DNA from: Oscillospiraceae bacterium
GTDB lineage: Bacteria; Bacillota; Clostridia; Oscillospirales; Oscillospiraceae
Reading direction: 5' to 3'
Assembly: GCA_015068245.1 (NCBI GenBank)
Contig: SVKU01000005.1
Location: 78,847-125,251, forward strand
Length of the DNA stretch: 46,405 nucleotides
The position numbers and the translations under genes were made by a program. Below are positions 1 through 8,528 of this stretch, in pieces. Numbering within the stretch: position 1 is the stretch's first letter; every line of letters begins with the position of its first letter. The notes under the pieces were generated by a model. That model was not told the origin of the DNA. It worked only from the letters and a program-made list of their open reading frames with translations, and searched no databases.

Positions 1-1119
1 CCCGTGGAGTGCGCCGGACAGCTCGTGACGGTGGACAAGACCCAGCTCGGCAGTACGCAGAGGCAGATCCTTGTAGGACCAGGGGCGTCGCTTGTAAGCC
101 AGCATGCCGCCGGGGCAGTTCATGGGCTTGATGGCAAACATGCCGTCGTCGATAGTGGTGAAGTACATGTTCTCTTTGTAATGATCCCAGTGACCGCTGC
201 GGTGCCACAGTTCTTCGTTGAGGATCATGGGAGAACGGATTTCTTCGTAACCTGCTTCCTTGTGGATCTGACGCCAGTAAGCTTCCAGCTCGTTGCGCAG
301 GATCATGCCCTTGGGCAGGAAGAAGGGGAAGCCGGGGCCTTCGTCGGTCAGCATGAACAGGTCAAGCTCACGGCCGATCTTTCTGTGGTCACGCTTTTTG
401 GCTTCTTCAATGCGCTGCAGATAAGCGTCCAGGTCCTCTTTCTTGGAGAAAGCGGTGCCGTAAATACGCTGGAGCATCTTGTTGTTGCTGTCGCCGCGCC
501 AGTAAGCACCGGTGCAGGAAGTCAGCTTGATGGCGTTGCCCTTGAGCTTGCCGGTGTTGGCCAGGTGAGGACCTGCGCAGAGGTCAACGAATTCGCCCTG
601 ACGGTAGAAACTGATAGCTGCGCCTTCTTCAAGTCCTTCAATGAGTTCCACTTTATAAGGCTCGTTACGTTCCTTCATGAAAGCAATGGCTTCGTCTCTG
701 GGAAGTTCAAAGCGCATCAGGTCGATTTTTTCCTTGATGATCTTCTTCATCTCGGCTTCGATTTTCTCAAGATCATCGGGAGTGAAGGGAGATTCGGAGT
801 CGATGTCGTAATAGAAGCCTTCAGCTATGGAAGGGCCGATAGCCAGCTTGGCTTCGGGGTACAGTCTCTTTACTGCCTGTGCCAGAACATGGGAAGCAGT
901 GTGGCGATAAGCATCCTTGCCGTCCTGATCGTCAAAGGTCAGCAGGCTGACGGTGCAATCCTGCTTCAAAGGAGCATCAAGACCGACAACGTCATCGTCG
1001 ATACGGGCAGCCAGAGCCACACGCATCAAACCTTCGCTGATATCCATGGCAACCTGCTTTACCTGAGTACCCTCTTTGTAAAGCTTCTCGCTGCCGTCTT
1101 TAAGTGTTACTTTAACCAT
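1..1119 (-). CDS. thrS: Threonyl-tRNA synthetase, N-terminal part (cut by window edge)
   Basis: Charges tRNA-Thr with threonine in the cytoplasm. The visible 373 codons begin MVKVTLKDGSEKLYKEG. They hold a TGS domain (about residues 1-60), the second additional/editing domain with HTASHVLAQAVKRLYP (about 75-90) and a C-x3-H pair in LCAGPHL, then the start of the class II catalytic core with RSPMILNEELW and KPMNCPGG. Family members are about 635-645 aa, so roughly 40% lies beyond the left edge. The ATG at 1119 follows GGAGGAAACCGTT, a good ribosome binding site. Upstream lie a dispersed palindrome and a T-box leader with its own promoter, so expression should respond to uncharged tRNA-Thr. The opposite-strand ORF here is a shadow. 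Confidence 0.97.
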   Translation of the reverse strand, partial: MVKVTLKDGSEKLYKEGTQVKQVAMDISEGLMRVALAARIDDDVVGLDAPLKQDCTVSLLTFDDQDGKDAYRHTASHVLAQAVKRLYPEAKLAIGPSIAEGFYYDIDSESPFTPDDLEKIEAEMKKIIKEKIDLMRFELPRDEAIAFMKERNEPYKVELIEGLEEGAAISFYRQGEFVDLCAGPHLANTGKLKGNAIKLTSCTGAYWRGDSNNKMLQRIYGTAFSKKEDLDAYLQRIEEAKKRDHRKIGRELDLFMLTDEGPGFPFFLPKGMILRNELEAYWRQIHKEAGYEEIRSPMILNEELWHRSGHWDHYKENMYFTTIDDGMFAIKPMNCPGGMLAYKRRPWSYKDLPLRTAELGLVHRHELSGALHG

Positions 1120-1174
1120 AACGGTTTCCTCCAAATATATATTACAATTATTTTTAAATTAAAATCATCTTCGC

Positions 1175-1303
1175 GTCATTCCGAACGCCATTTATGGCGG
1201 AGGAATCCCCATCTTTCTAGGGGGCAGGTTGCAGGGGGCAGTGATATGTCGTGAGTAACAAGATGGGGATTTCTCACCGGCATGTGCCGGTTCGAAATGA
1301 CAG
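1175..1303. repeat. Dispersed palindromic element, GTCATTCCGA family (copy 1)
   Basis: The ends are inverted: GTCATTCCGAACG on the left and CGGTTCGAAATGAC on the right, with internal GAGGAATCCCCATCT and AGATGGGGATTTCTC arms. It lies between the T-box terminator and the thrS start, so it is transcribed as part of the thrS leader. Related copies are at 8379-8517, 11314-11412 and 11873-11962, with a truncated one near 34537. It has no coding capacity. Confidence 0.8.
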
Positions 1304-1324
1304 CATCATTGTCAAATACACAAA

Positions 1325-1587
1325 ACAAAAAACGCACCTCTGACATTTGTCAGGGGTGCGGAAATGCACGGTTCCACCCTGCTTGCGCAAAAATTGCGCC
1401 GCTCATGGCCGCTGTAACGGGCGGTACCCGTCCCGGTCTACTGAGCAAAAGCCGTTCGGCGGGCGGTTCGGAAACGGTGGTGACAGGATGCCGCCGGAAA
1501 GCTTTCAGCCAAGGCTTTCCTCTCTGCAAAACGGTTGATATCCGGTCACGTTTTCGTCATCACCAGTGTTGACTATAAGTTCGTACT
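1325..1587 (-). ncRNA. T-box leader of thrS
   Basis: The minus strand reads as a canonical T-box. Stem I has an AGAGAGG bulge and a distal loop CTTGGCTGAAA closed by GGAAAGC/GCTTTCC. Stem III is CGGGACGGGTACCGCCCG. The T-box proper is AGGGTGGAACCGTGC (1366-1380). A terminator hairpin CGCACCCCTGAC.../GTCAGAGGTGCG follows (1333-1360) with a T6 run. Two ACC (Thr) triplets at 1476-1481 lie on the side expected for the specifier, but I could not fix the specifier frame with certainty. Uncharged tRNA-Thr would stabilise the antiterminator and allow thrS transcription. Confidence 0.9.
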
Positions 1588-1592
1588 AGGGT

Positions 1593-1621
1593 ATGATATC
1601 ATCATAATTCTCCCCTGTCAA
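1593..1621 (-). promoter_or_regulatory. Promoter of the T-box/thrS transcript
   Basis: Minus strand: -35 TTGACA (1616-1621), 17 bp spacer, -10 TATCAT (1593-1598). It lies just upstream of the T-box leader, with the predicted start near 1587. Confidence 0.8.
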
Positions 1622-1967
1622 TACCCGTTTTTGCGCTGAAATCTACTCTGTTACATAAATTTAACTTAAATTTTTTTAGTTACCATAATTCCGGTTTTTT
1701 CGTAGGTTTCCGATGCTTTTGTATTATTTTACCATCATATCCGTTTTGTGCTATATATTGTGATAGCTAAGCAAATCAATATATGCGCCTTTTTCGGTAG
1801 TTTTTAGTATAGTTTGTATCTTATTTTGTGTTTTGTCGGGAAATTTTTGGTATGGTTTCTTTCTCCACAAAGATTACACATTGGTGACATAAAAATTACA
1901 TTTTTTACGGAGTTGACATAATTTTTTATCCAAGTGGGGCGATACACCCTGTCACACTTGCTAAAAC

Positions 1968-1996
1968 TTGACAAAAGTGGTGAATAGAGCTATAAT
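1968..1996 (+). promoter_or_regulatory. Promoter of the G5/3D-domain gene
   Basis: TTGACA (1968-1973), 17 bp, TATAAT (1991-1996): a consensus sigma-A promoter 60 bp before the ATG at 2056. The AT-rich stretch from about 1622 to 1967 shows no other gene or recognisable RNA. Confidence 0.85.
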
Positions 1997-2055
1997 TTAT
2001 CTAATTTCATATGATGAGATAATTATATCTATGCCGTAAGGCAGAAGGTGGTAAC

Positions 2056-3156
2056 ATGAAAAGGGACATGTTGTCACGGTTATTGCAGCGTTATCCCATC
2101 CTTAAATCCAGGATGGCTGCAGTGGTTATCTGTTCTGTTTTGACCATTGCCATTTTGTGCGGATTTGCTTTCGTGCAATATACATATGTAATAACCGACG
2201 ACGATACCGTCACCGTCCACTACAGCTTCAGCTCTTCACCCTATGATGTGCTTGAAAGCCTTAAGGACCCTCCCAGCGAGGATGACGTTGTTACAATTGA
2301 ATATCTTGAAGAAGGCTGGCATGAGATCAACATTACCCGTGCCAAGGCCGTTCACGTGGTTTATGGTGAGTACGAATACAATGCCATCGCCTATACCGAA
2401 ACCCTTGGCCAGCTGCTTGACAAGCTGGGCATTTCCGTAACCGATCACGACGAGCTTCCCATGAGTCTTGACGATGTATTTACCGAAGACTGCACTGTTG
2501 AGATCATTCCCGGTTATTCCGAGATAATAACCGTGGAAGCTCCTATCCCCTTTGGTTCTCAGTTCGTAACCAGCAATCTGGTAGCCGATGGAGAATCCTC
2601 CCTTGTTCGTAAGGGCAGCGAAGGTGTTGAGGTTCAGTATTACGAAGTCTGTTATAAAGACGGTGTCGAGATTTCCCGCACTTTGCTTTGCAGCGAAATA
2701 ACTGTTGAACCGGTAGACGAGATCATTGCCCGCGGCACTGTCAACCCCATGAACATCACCACTTCCGACCATAACGGAAGCGACCTTTACGTTGTATCCC
2801 AGAACGAAGACAACACCGGTGTTCTGAACCTGTATGGCGAGGAATACGAGTTCATCGACGTTTTGGACATTGAAGCCACCGGCTACTCCTGCGAGGGCGA
2901 CAGCTGGCGCACTACCTTTACCGGCACCACCGTTAAAGTTGGCACCATCGCCGTTGACCCAAGGTTTATTCCTCTGGGAAGCGAGCTTATCATCGTCAGC
3001 GACGATGGCGAATACCTTTACGGCTATTGTGTTGCCGAAGATACCGGCGGTCTTGTTAAAGGCAACATCGTTGACCTTTACTTCAACACCGATTACGAAT
3101 GTTGGCAGTTTGGCAGACGCGACTGCACCGCTTACGTTATTAAAACTCCCGAATAG
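2056..3156 (+). CDS. Membrane-anchored G5 / 3D-domain protein (YabE/Rpf-like cell-wall protein)
   Basis: A 366-aa surface protein likely acting on peptidoglycan. Residues about 17-42 form one transmembrane anchor (MAAVVICSVLTIAILCGFAFV). About 45-140 resemble DUF348 ubiquitin-like repeats, for example YTETLGQLLDKLGI. About 150-230 match a G5 domain. The C-terminal 95 residues are a 3D domain: ATGYS, GTIAVDPRFIPLGS and AEDTGGLVKGNIVDLYF, carrying the conserved aspartates. This architecture is that of YabE/YocH-type stationary-phase or resuscitation murein hydrolases of Firmicutes. The start ATG follows AGAAGGTGG. The gene is monocistronic, with its own consensus promoter and a strong terminator. 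The catalytic activity of this copy is inferred from the family. Confidence 0.85.
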   Translation: MKRDMLSRLLQRYPILKSRMAAVVICSVLTIAILCGFAFVQYTYVITDDDTVTVHYSFSSSPYDVLESLKDPPSEDDVVTIEYLEEGWHEINITRAKAVHVVYGEYEYNAIAYTETLGQLLDKLGISVTDHDELPMSLDDVFTEDCTVEIIPGYSEIITVEAPIPFGSQFVTSNLVADGESSLVRKGSEGVEVQYYEVCYKDGVEISRTLLCSEITVEPVDEIIARGTVNPMNITTSDHNGSDLYVVSQNEDNTGVLNLYGEEYEFIDVLDIEATGYSCEGDSWRTTFTGTTVKVGTIAVDPRFIPLGSELIIVSDDGEYLYGYCVAEDTGGLVKGNIVDLYFNTDYECWQFGRRDCTAYVIKTPE

Positions 3157-3160
3157 GATT

Positions 3161-3207
3161 AAACTGTCATTTCTCCGTTGCTTAGCAATGGAGAAATGAC
3201 AGTTTTT
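3161..3207 (+). terminator. Rho-independent terminator after the 3D-domain gene
   Basis: A long hairpin, AACTGTCATTTCTCC.../GGAGAAATGACAGTT, followed by TTTTTCTT. The outer arms (GTCATTTC/GAAATGAC) resemble the ends of the GTCATTCCGA palindrome family. Confidence 0.85.
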
Positions 3208-3322
3208 CTTCAACCGTAGGGTCACGGCGTGTCGTGACCACCAACCAAGCGCAACGCTGCAAATGCGTATTTTTCAAACCAATATTCTGTCAAAAAAAGT
3301 TTCAAAAATTAAAAAATAAGTG

Positions 3323-3351
3323 TTGACAAAACGGGCAAGCTATAATATAAT
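3323..3351 (+). promoter_or_regulatory. Promoter of the tRNA-Met/tRNA-Glu operon
   Basis: TTGACA (3323-3328), 17 bp, TATAAT (3346-3351), 28 bp before the first tRNA. The remaining intergenic stretch 3208-3320 holds only a short palindrome (GGTCACGGCG...CGTGACC, about 3221-3240). Confidence 0.85.
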
Positions 3352-3379
3352 ACCAATGCTCGCCGATGGCGGCACATAC

Positions 3380-3456
3380 GGCGGCATAGCTCAGTTGGCT
3401 AGAGCATTCGGTTCATACCCGGAGTGTCATCTGTTCGAATCAGATTGCCGCTACCA
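3380..3456 (+). tRNA. tRNA-Met (CAT), elongator type
   Basis: A 77-nt cloverleaf. Acceptor GGCGGCA pairs with TGCCGCT (one G-U), the anticodon is CAT in CGGTTCATACCCG, the T loop is TTCGAAT, and CCA is encoded. The GGCGG...CGCTACCA ends resemble the Bacillus elongator tRNA-Met. There is no initiator-type mismatch at the first pair. A lysidine-type tRNA-Ile is possible but less likely. Confidence 0.9.
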
Positions 3457-3531
3457 GGCCCGTTGGTCAAGTGGTTAAGACACCGCCCTTTCACGGCGGT
3501 AACATGGGTTCGAGTCCCGTACGGGTCACCA
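3457..3531 (+). tRNA. tRNA-Glu (TTC)
   Basis: A 75-nt cloverleaf abutting the tRNA-Met with no spacer. Acceptor GGCCCGT/ACGGGTC, anticodon TTC in CCGCCCTTTCACGGCGG, T loop TTCGAGT, encoded CCA. Confidence 0.95.
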
Positions 3532-3532
3532 A

Positions 3533-3571
3533 AAATCGACGATCTTCTTCGGAAGGTCGTCGATTTTTACT
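3533..3571 (+). terminator. Terminator of the tRNA pair
   Basis: Hairpin AAATCGACGATCTTC-TTCG-GAAGGTCGTCGATTTTTA, starting two bases after the tRNA-Glu CCA. Confidence 0.9.
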
Positions 3572-3574
3572 TAT

Positions 3575-3658
3575 TACCTATTAACTATTCACTCTTCACT
3601 AAAACTCAGGGTCGATTTTTGGAAAGTAAAAAGTAATAGTGAATAGTGAAAAAGTGAG
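3575..3658. repeat. TATTCACT-type inverted short repeats upstream of the four-helix gene
   Basis: The left side reads ACTATTCACTCTTCACT and the right side AGTGAATAGTGAAAAAGTGAG, an imperfect inverted repeat with about 30 bp between. It ends directly at the ATG of the four-helix-bundle gene. Function is unknown. Confidence 0.55.
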
Positions 3659-4024
3659 ATGCGAAAGTGGTGCTCTTTATTGTCCAGTCCTTTGATTGAT
3701 AAGTCGAAAGCCTTTGCGCTGCAAATTATTAAGGTATGTAACACAATCAAATCCACAAAGAAAGAATCCGTTTTGACAAACCAACTTATTCGTTCCGGAA
3801 CAAGTATCGGCGCAAACATCCGTGAAGCTTTTTATGCCCACGGAAAAGCCGATTTCATTGCAAAACTACAAATTGCGTTAAAGGAATGCTCAGAGAGTGA
3901 GTATTGGTTGGAGTTGTTGATTGAAAGCGGATATTATGATGATACAGCTGTTCTTGATCAGTGCATAGAAGTAAAAAAGCTTTTGATCGCGTCCATAAAT
4001 ACAGCCAAGAGTAATATAAAATAA
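3659..4024 (+). CDS. Four-helix-bundle protein (23S rRNA intervening-sequence / S23 type)
   Basis: 121 aa, the usual length for this family. The diagnostic core SVLTNQLIRSGTSIGANIREA is followed by an amphipathic helix ending in KLQIALKECSESEYWLELL. Family members form small pentameric four-helix bundles. They are found inside 23S rRNA intervening sequences, as accessory (Avd-like) proteins of diversity-generating retroelements, and most often as stand-alone genes of unknown role. No reverse transcriptase, variable repeat or rRNA gene is near, so this is a stand-alone copy. It is preceded by odd TATTCACT repeats and has a poor ribosome binding site, so the start is uncertain. It was probably acquired as a cassette. 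Confidence 0.8.
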   Translation: MRKWCSLLSSPLIDKSKAFALQIIKVCNTIKSTKKESVLTNQLIRSGTSIGANIREAFYAHGKADFIAKLQIALKECSESEYWLELLIESGYYDDTAVLDQCIEVKKLLIASINTAKSNIK

Positions 4025-4037
4025 ATAAAGCATACTG

Positions 4038-4074
4038 CAAAACAGACGATTTCAAACGCAATCGTCTGTTTTGT
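4038..4074 (+). terminator. Terminator after the four-helix gene
   Basis: Hairpin CAAAACAGACGATT...AATCGTCTGTTTTG with T-rich flanks. Confidence 0.75.
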
Positions 4075-4232
4075 TTTGGACTGAAATGTGCCTTTAGCAC
4101 GTTAAGTTTGCTTTGCGAGTGAAGTTACCTTCGATTGGTGAGGTTTTCTTTATATTCGGCTGATGATTTGCCATTTTGAATCTTGCGATTTCTTACAGCA
4201 ACCTTTAAAATTACCCCATGGAGATGATGAAA

Positions 4233-5573
4233 ATGAGCAAATTCCTGACCCTGTATCCCGGAATCTATCTGCCGGAAGAGAAAAAAGCCATGGCAGAATA
4301 CCGCAAAAAGATAGACGCCATTAACAATCGTTCTGTAAATATTGACGACGTTGTGTCCGGCAGAGTTGTGTTGGAAGCTCCCGGCGGGCCTTCGGTAGTC
4401 AATATTGCAGAGGCTTCTTACAAAAAAGTACAGCTTTGGGCAGGCAACGATCCCCTTTGGATTGGCGAAAACGCCCCTGCTTTCCCCACCTGTGCCATGC
4501 CAAACGGCGGCTTTTTCGGCGGTCTTACAGCCAATTTTGGCGATGAAAAGTGTGTGCGTGAGCACCACCATTATTGCACCTTCCACCGTCCTTTGCTGGC
4601 CTCTGACACGCTGTACATCGTTGTGGACAATATGGAATTTTTCGATATAACTCCCGCCTGCGGAAGTGAATACCGTACCTGGGCCATGAGGGGTACCGGA
4701 AAGTACTATAATCAAAACGGAGAACTCGTTATCACTCAGACCTGCGGTGCCAAGGAATGCTTCAAGATCTACGCAGATCCCAACGAGCGCACCTGGAACG
4801 CCCGTATGGAGGATTTCGACTGGTCCAACCACGCTTTTCATATGTACACCGATGAGGACTGGAACACCATTTCCGACCTGTGGAAAAACGAAAAACGTCA
4901 GGGTGATCAACCGCTGTATTTCGAGGACATTGCTGTTGGTGATACCCCTGCCCCCACCGTTGAAGGCCCCGTCACAACGCCCGAAAAGTCTCCCCTTTCC
5001 AACGGCCCTTCCAAGTCTGACCGCTATGTAAAAACGCATTGGGGAGAAGATAAAGCCGGCTGGGTTCGTGATGAGTTTGGTATCTGGCGTGTGCCTGCCG
5101 AAGAGACAAGAGAGATCGAATCAAAAAAGAGGCCGGGCGGACCTCCTCCCCGTCAGCCCAAACCCGGTGAGGACAAGGAAAGAATCGATAACTCACCTCC
5201 GGCAGTCCGTGGACGTGCTTCCTTTGAGAACTACACCGGGCGTGATGCAGCAGTGCAGGCCATTTTTAACTGGATGGGTGCCCATGGTCAGCTGACCGCA
5301 CTGAGCTGGTGTATTGGTTCAGAACCCATGATGGAGACCCACAGCATCCCTGCGCACCCCAACCGTGTCAGCAGCTTTTTGAAGGTTCCCGGTATGGAAG
5401 ATCGTTTTACCGACGTTCACGGCGAGGCAGGCGACCTGATAATCAGCCGTATATATGTGACCGGCAAGAATGAAGAAACCTCTACTGTGGAGCTCACATG
5501 GTGGACTGAGACTATTGAAGGCCAGATATTCACCGAAGGCACGGCGGAAGTGGTATTGCCGAAGAAAGTGTAG
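4233..5573 (+). CDS. Tandem hot-dog, MaoC-like acyl-CoA dehydratase family protein
   Basis: 446 aa. The N-terminal half (about 20-215) resembles a FAS1-type hot-dog dehydratase domain, with HHHYCTFHRPLLASDTLYIV and an outer strand pattern ending GAKECFKIY. The second half opens with YFEDIAVGDTPAPTVEGPVTT, a typical MaoC start, and ends in a hot-dog strand set GDLIISRIYVTGKN...VELTWWTET. Between them lies a charged, proline-rich stretch (KKRPGGPPPRQPKPGEDKE), unusual in the family. The ATG at 4233 is chosen because GGAG sits 9 bp before it; the ATG at 4218 has no ribosome binding site. It stands alone with no acyl-CoA neighbours, so the substrate cannot be named. Confidence 0.6.
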   Translation: MSKFLTLYPGIYLPEEKKAMAEYRKKIDAINNRSVNIDDVVSGRVVLEAPGGPSVVNIAEASYKKVQLWAGNDPLWIGENAPAFPTCAMPNGGFFGGLTANFGDEKCVREHHHYCTFHRPLLASDTLYIVVDNMEFFDITPACGSEYRTWAMRGTGKYYNQNGELVITQTCGAKECFKIYADPNERTWNARMEDFDWSNHAFHMYTDEDWNTISDLWKNEKRQGDQPLYFEDIAVGDTPAPTVEGPVTTPEKSPLSNGPSKSDRYVKTHWGEDKAGWVRDEFGIWRVPAEETREIESKKRPGGPPPRQPKPGEDKERIDNSPPAVRGRASFENYTGRDAAVQAIFNWMGAHGQLTALSWCIGSEPMMETHSIPAHPNRVSSFLKVPGMEDRFTDVHGEAGDLIISRIYVTGKNEETSTVELTWWTETIEGQIFTEGTAEVVLPKKV

Positions 5574-5578
5574 AATAA

Positions 5579-5705
5579 CCTCCCTCCGACTAGGGAGGTG
5601 GCATTTGCGGAGCAAATGCCGGAGGAAGAGACCGCTCCATCACAAACTACCGGTGTATCTCTCCCTCAGTCTGCTTCGCAGACAGCTCCCTCATCAGAGG
5701 GAGCC
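5579..5705. repeat. Dispersed palindromic element, CTCCCTC / GGAG family (copy 1)
   Basis: Two linked hairpin blocks: CCTCCGACTAGGGAGG-TGGCATTTGCGGAGCAAATGCC-GGAGG, then CTCCCTCAGTCTGCTTCGCAGAC and TCAGAGGGAGCC. The same architecture recurs at 24845-24949 with different inner stems. Non-coding. Confidence 0.75.
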
Positions 5706-5744
5706 TATCCCTAATCCCTAAATCCTAAATCCTAACCCCTGTAA
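5706..5744. repeat. Short tandem AATCCTAA-type repeat
   Basis: The pattern CCCTAATCCCTAAATCC continues in 7-8 bp steps and ends ACCCCTGTAAAAA. A similar stretch lies at 34586-34616, again next to a terminator hairpin. Confidence 0.6.
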
Positions 5745-5747
5745 AAA

Positions 5748-5777
5748 CAAAAAGGCTGCCTTCCGGCAGCCTTTAAT
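5748..5777 (-). terminator. Terminator of gap (bidirectional)
   Basis: Hairpin AAAGGCTGCC-TTCC-GGCAGCCTTT immediately downstream of the gap stop codon. T-rich tails on both strands let it also end transcription from the left. Confidence 0.85.
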
Positions 5778-5783
5778 TTGTTT

Positions 5784-6800
<1,017 letters not shown>

Positions 6801-6849
6801 CTACTCCTTATATCAGTTATGTATTTTGTGCCATAAGCGGCTATTATTG

Positions 6850-6878
6850 ATTATATAACTTCATCTTACCGATTTAAA
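6850..6878 (-). promoter_or_regulatory. Promoter of gap
   Basis: Minus strand: -10 TATAAT (6850-6855), 17 bp spacer, weak -35 TTTAAA (6873-6878). The 5' leader is about 50 nt. Confidence 0.6.
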
Positions 6879-6911
6879 GTACCTGATGAAAATTTCGGAA
6901 ATTTGACGTGC

Positions 6912-6947
6912 AAACGGCTGTATGACACAGTGTCATACAGCCGTTTT
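6912..6947. terminator. Hairpin terminator between lpdA and gap
   Basis: A perfect 17-bp stem, AAACGGCTGTATGACAC/GTGTCATACAGCCGTTT. The longer T run is on the plus strand and only TTT follows on the minus strand. It nevertheless sits 12 bp beyond the lpdA stop and is the only terminator-like hairpin of the glycine cleavage operon. Confidence 0.65.
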
Positions 6948-6958
6948 TACTACTGAAA

Positions 6959-8341
6959 CTATCTCTTCGAGGGCATGACATGAAGGGCTTTGCCTTCTGC
7001 TGCTTCAACAGCTTCTGAAATGCCTTCAACGAAAGAGGGATGAGGACGCATGACGCAGTTGAGCGCATCGTGATGCAGACCGTTGGCTACAGCTGTGGTA
7101 AGCTCGCCGATCATGTCTGTGGCACGCTCGCACATGATATGAGCGCCCAGAAGGGTCATATCTTCCTCTGCGAAAACCAGTTTGATGAAGCCTCGTTCGC
7201 CGCCTTCAATAATGGTTTTTGCGTTGCCGCCCATGACATATTTACTGGTCTTGACAGCAATTCCGGCAGCCTTGGCTTCGTCGGAAGTGATACCCACAGA
7301 AGCAATTTCGGGAGTGGTGTACAGGCAGGCAGGAACAAGCTTGGTATTGACATCGATGTCAAGATCGCACACACATTCTGCGGCAGCCATGCCTTCATAC
7401 TCAGCCTTATGAGCCAGCTGAATACCGCCAATGGAGTCGCCAATGGCATACAAACCGGGAACAGAGGTTTCAAATCTCTCGTTGACAACAAGATATCCGC
7501 GGTTCATCTCAGGCTCAACGCCGTCAAACAAGCCGTCTGTCAGAGGCTTTCTTCCCATGGCAGCCAGAACGCCTTCGGCAACCACGGTTTCGGTCTTGCC
7601 TTTCTGCTCAAAAGTAACGGCCATCTGACCGTCAGCTTCTTCAATGCACTTGACAGAAGCTCCGGCAAAAACCTTGACGCCTCTCTTTTTGAGTATCATG
7701 GTAAGGTTCTGGGAAATCTCACGATCCATGTTTGCAACGATGCGGTCAAGAGCCTCGATAATGGTGACATCGCATCCCAGTTCATTGTAAAGACTGCCAA
7801 GTTCAACACCGATAACACCGCCGCCGATGATGATAATGCTCTTATACATCCGTACTTCTTCCAGGATCTCGTCCGAGGTGACCACGCCGGGCAGGTCCAG
7901 GCCGGGAATAGGAGGGCGGGAAGGCTTGGAGCCAACTGCAATAACGATGCTGTCAGCGGTGTACTTCTGACCTGCTGCAGTGACCTCACCGGGCGCGGTA
8001 ACAACAGCAACTTCATAAATTATGTCAACTTTATGAGCTTTCAGCAGACCTTCCATACCGCTTCTGAGAGTACCCTGGATCTCTGCTTTGCGGCCGTGCA
8101 TGGCATCAAAGTCAAAACTCAGACCGGAGATGGAAATGCCAAGATTTTCGGCATTTTTCATGTGAGAATACAGACCTGCACTGTGCATAAGAGCTTTTGT
8201 GGGGATACAGCCACGGTTCAGGCAGGTTCCGCCAACCTTATCTTTTTCAAAAAGCAATACGCTTTTTCCAAGCTGTGACAATCTTACGGCAGCACCGTAA
8301 CCACCGGGACCGCCGCCTATAACTATTGCGTCGTAGTGCAT
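6959..8341 (-). CDS. lpdA: Dihydrolipoamide dehydrogenase (L-protein)
   Basis: 460 aa. A flavoprotein that re-oxidises the dihydrolipoyl arm of GcvH and passes electrons to NAD. The FAD-binding motif is IGGGPGGYGAAV. The redox-active disulfide is in GGTCLNRGCIPTK (Cys40/Cys45). The NAD-binding motif is IIIGGGVIGVELGSLYNELG. The C-terminal HPSFVEGISEAVEA carries the active-site His and Glu on the dimerisation domain. There is no N-terminal lipoyl domain. It is the last gene of the gcv operon, separated from gcvPB by a palindromic element. The gene order makes the glycine cleavage system the obvious partner; no 2-oxoacid dehydrogenase genes are in the window. Confidence 0.95.
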   Translation of the reverse strand: MHYDAIVIGGGPGGYGAAVRLSQLGKSVLLFEKDKVGGTCLNRGCIPTKALMHSAGLYSHMKNAENLGISISGLSFDFDAMHGRKAEIQGTLRSGMEGLLKAHKVDIIYEVAVVTAPGEVTAAGQKYTADSIVIAVGSKPSRPPIPGLDLPGVVTSDEILEEVRMYKSIIIIGGGVIGVELGSLYNELGCDVTIIEALDRIVANMDREISQNLTMILKKRGVKVFAGASVKCIEEADGQMAVTFEQKGKTETVVAEGVLAAMGRKPLTDGLFDGVEPEMNRGYLVVNERFETSVPGLYAIGDSIGGIQLAHKAEYEGMAAAECVCDLDIDVNTKLVPACLYTTPEIASVGITSDEAKAAGIAVKTSKYVMGGNAKTIIEGGERGFIKLVFAEEDMTLLGAHIMCERATDMIGELTTAVANGLHHDALNCVMRPHPSFVEGISEAVEAAEGKALHVMPSKR

Positions 8342-8378
8342 TATGTTAACCTCGTTTGGTAGTTTTGTTACAAGTTAC

Positions 8379-8517
8379 CTGTCATTCCGAGCGAGCGCAG
8401 GCAAGCACCGCTTGACTGTGCGACGAGGAATCCCCCTGTTGTTACGCACCGCGTTTCAAGATGGGGATTTCTCCGCGACACGGCCGGTTAAGGCCGTATC
8501 GCGTTCGAAATGACAGG
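8379..8517. repeat. Dispersed palindromic element, GTCATTCCGA family (copy 2)
   Basis: Starts CCTGTCATTCCGAGCGAGCG and ends GCGTTCGAAATGACAGG. It has internal GAGGAATCCCC and GATGGGGATTTCTC arms. It fills the gap between gcvPB and lpdA. Confidence 0.8.
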
Positions 8518-8528
8518 TTGGTTTTAAA

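Noticed and set aside
4-1254. 416-aa plus-strand frame at the left edge
   Set aside because: Antisense shadow of thrS running on through the palindromic element.
3659-4024. Diversity-generating retroelement (Avd-like protein)
   Set aside because: No reverse transcriptase or template/variable repeat pair is nearby.
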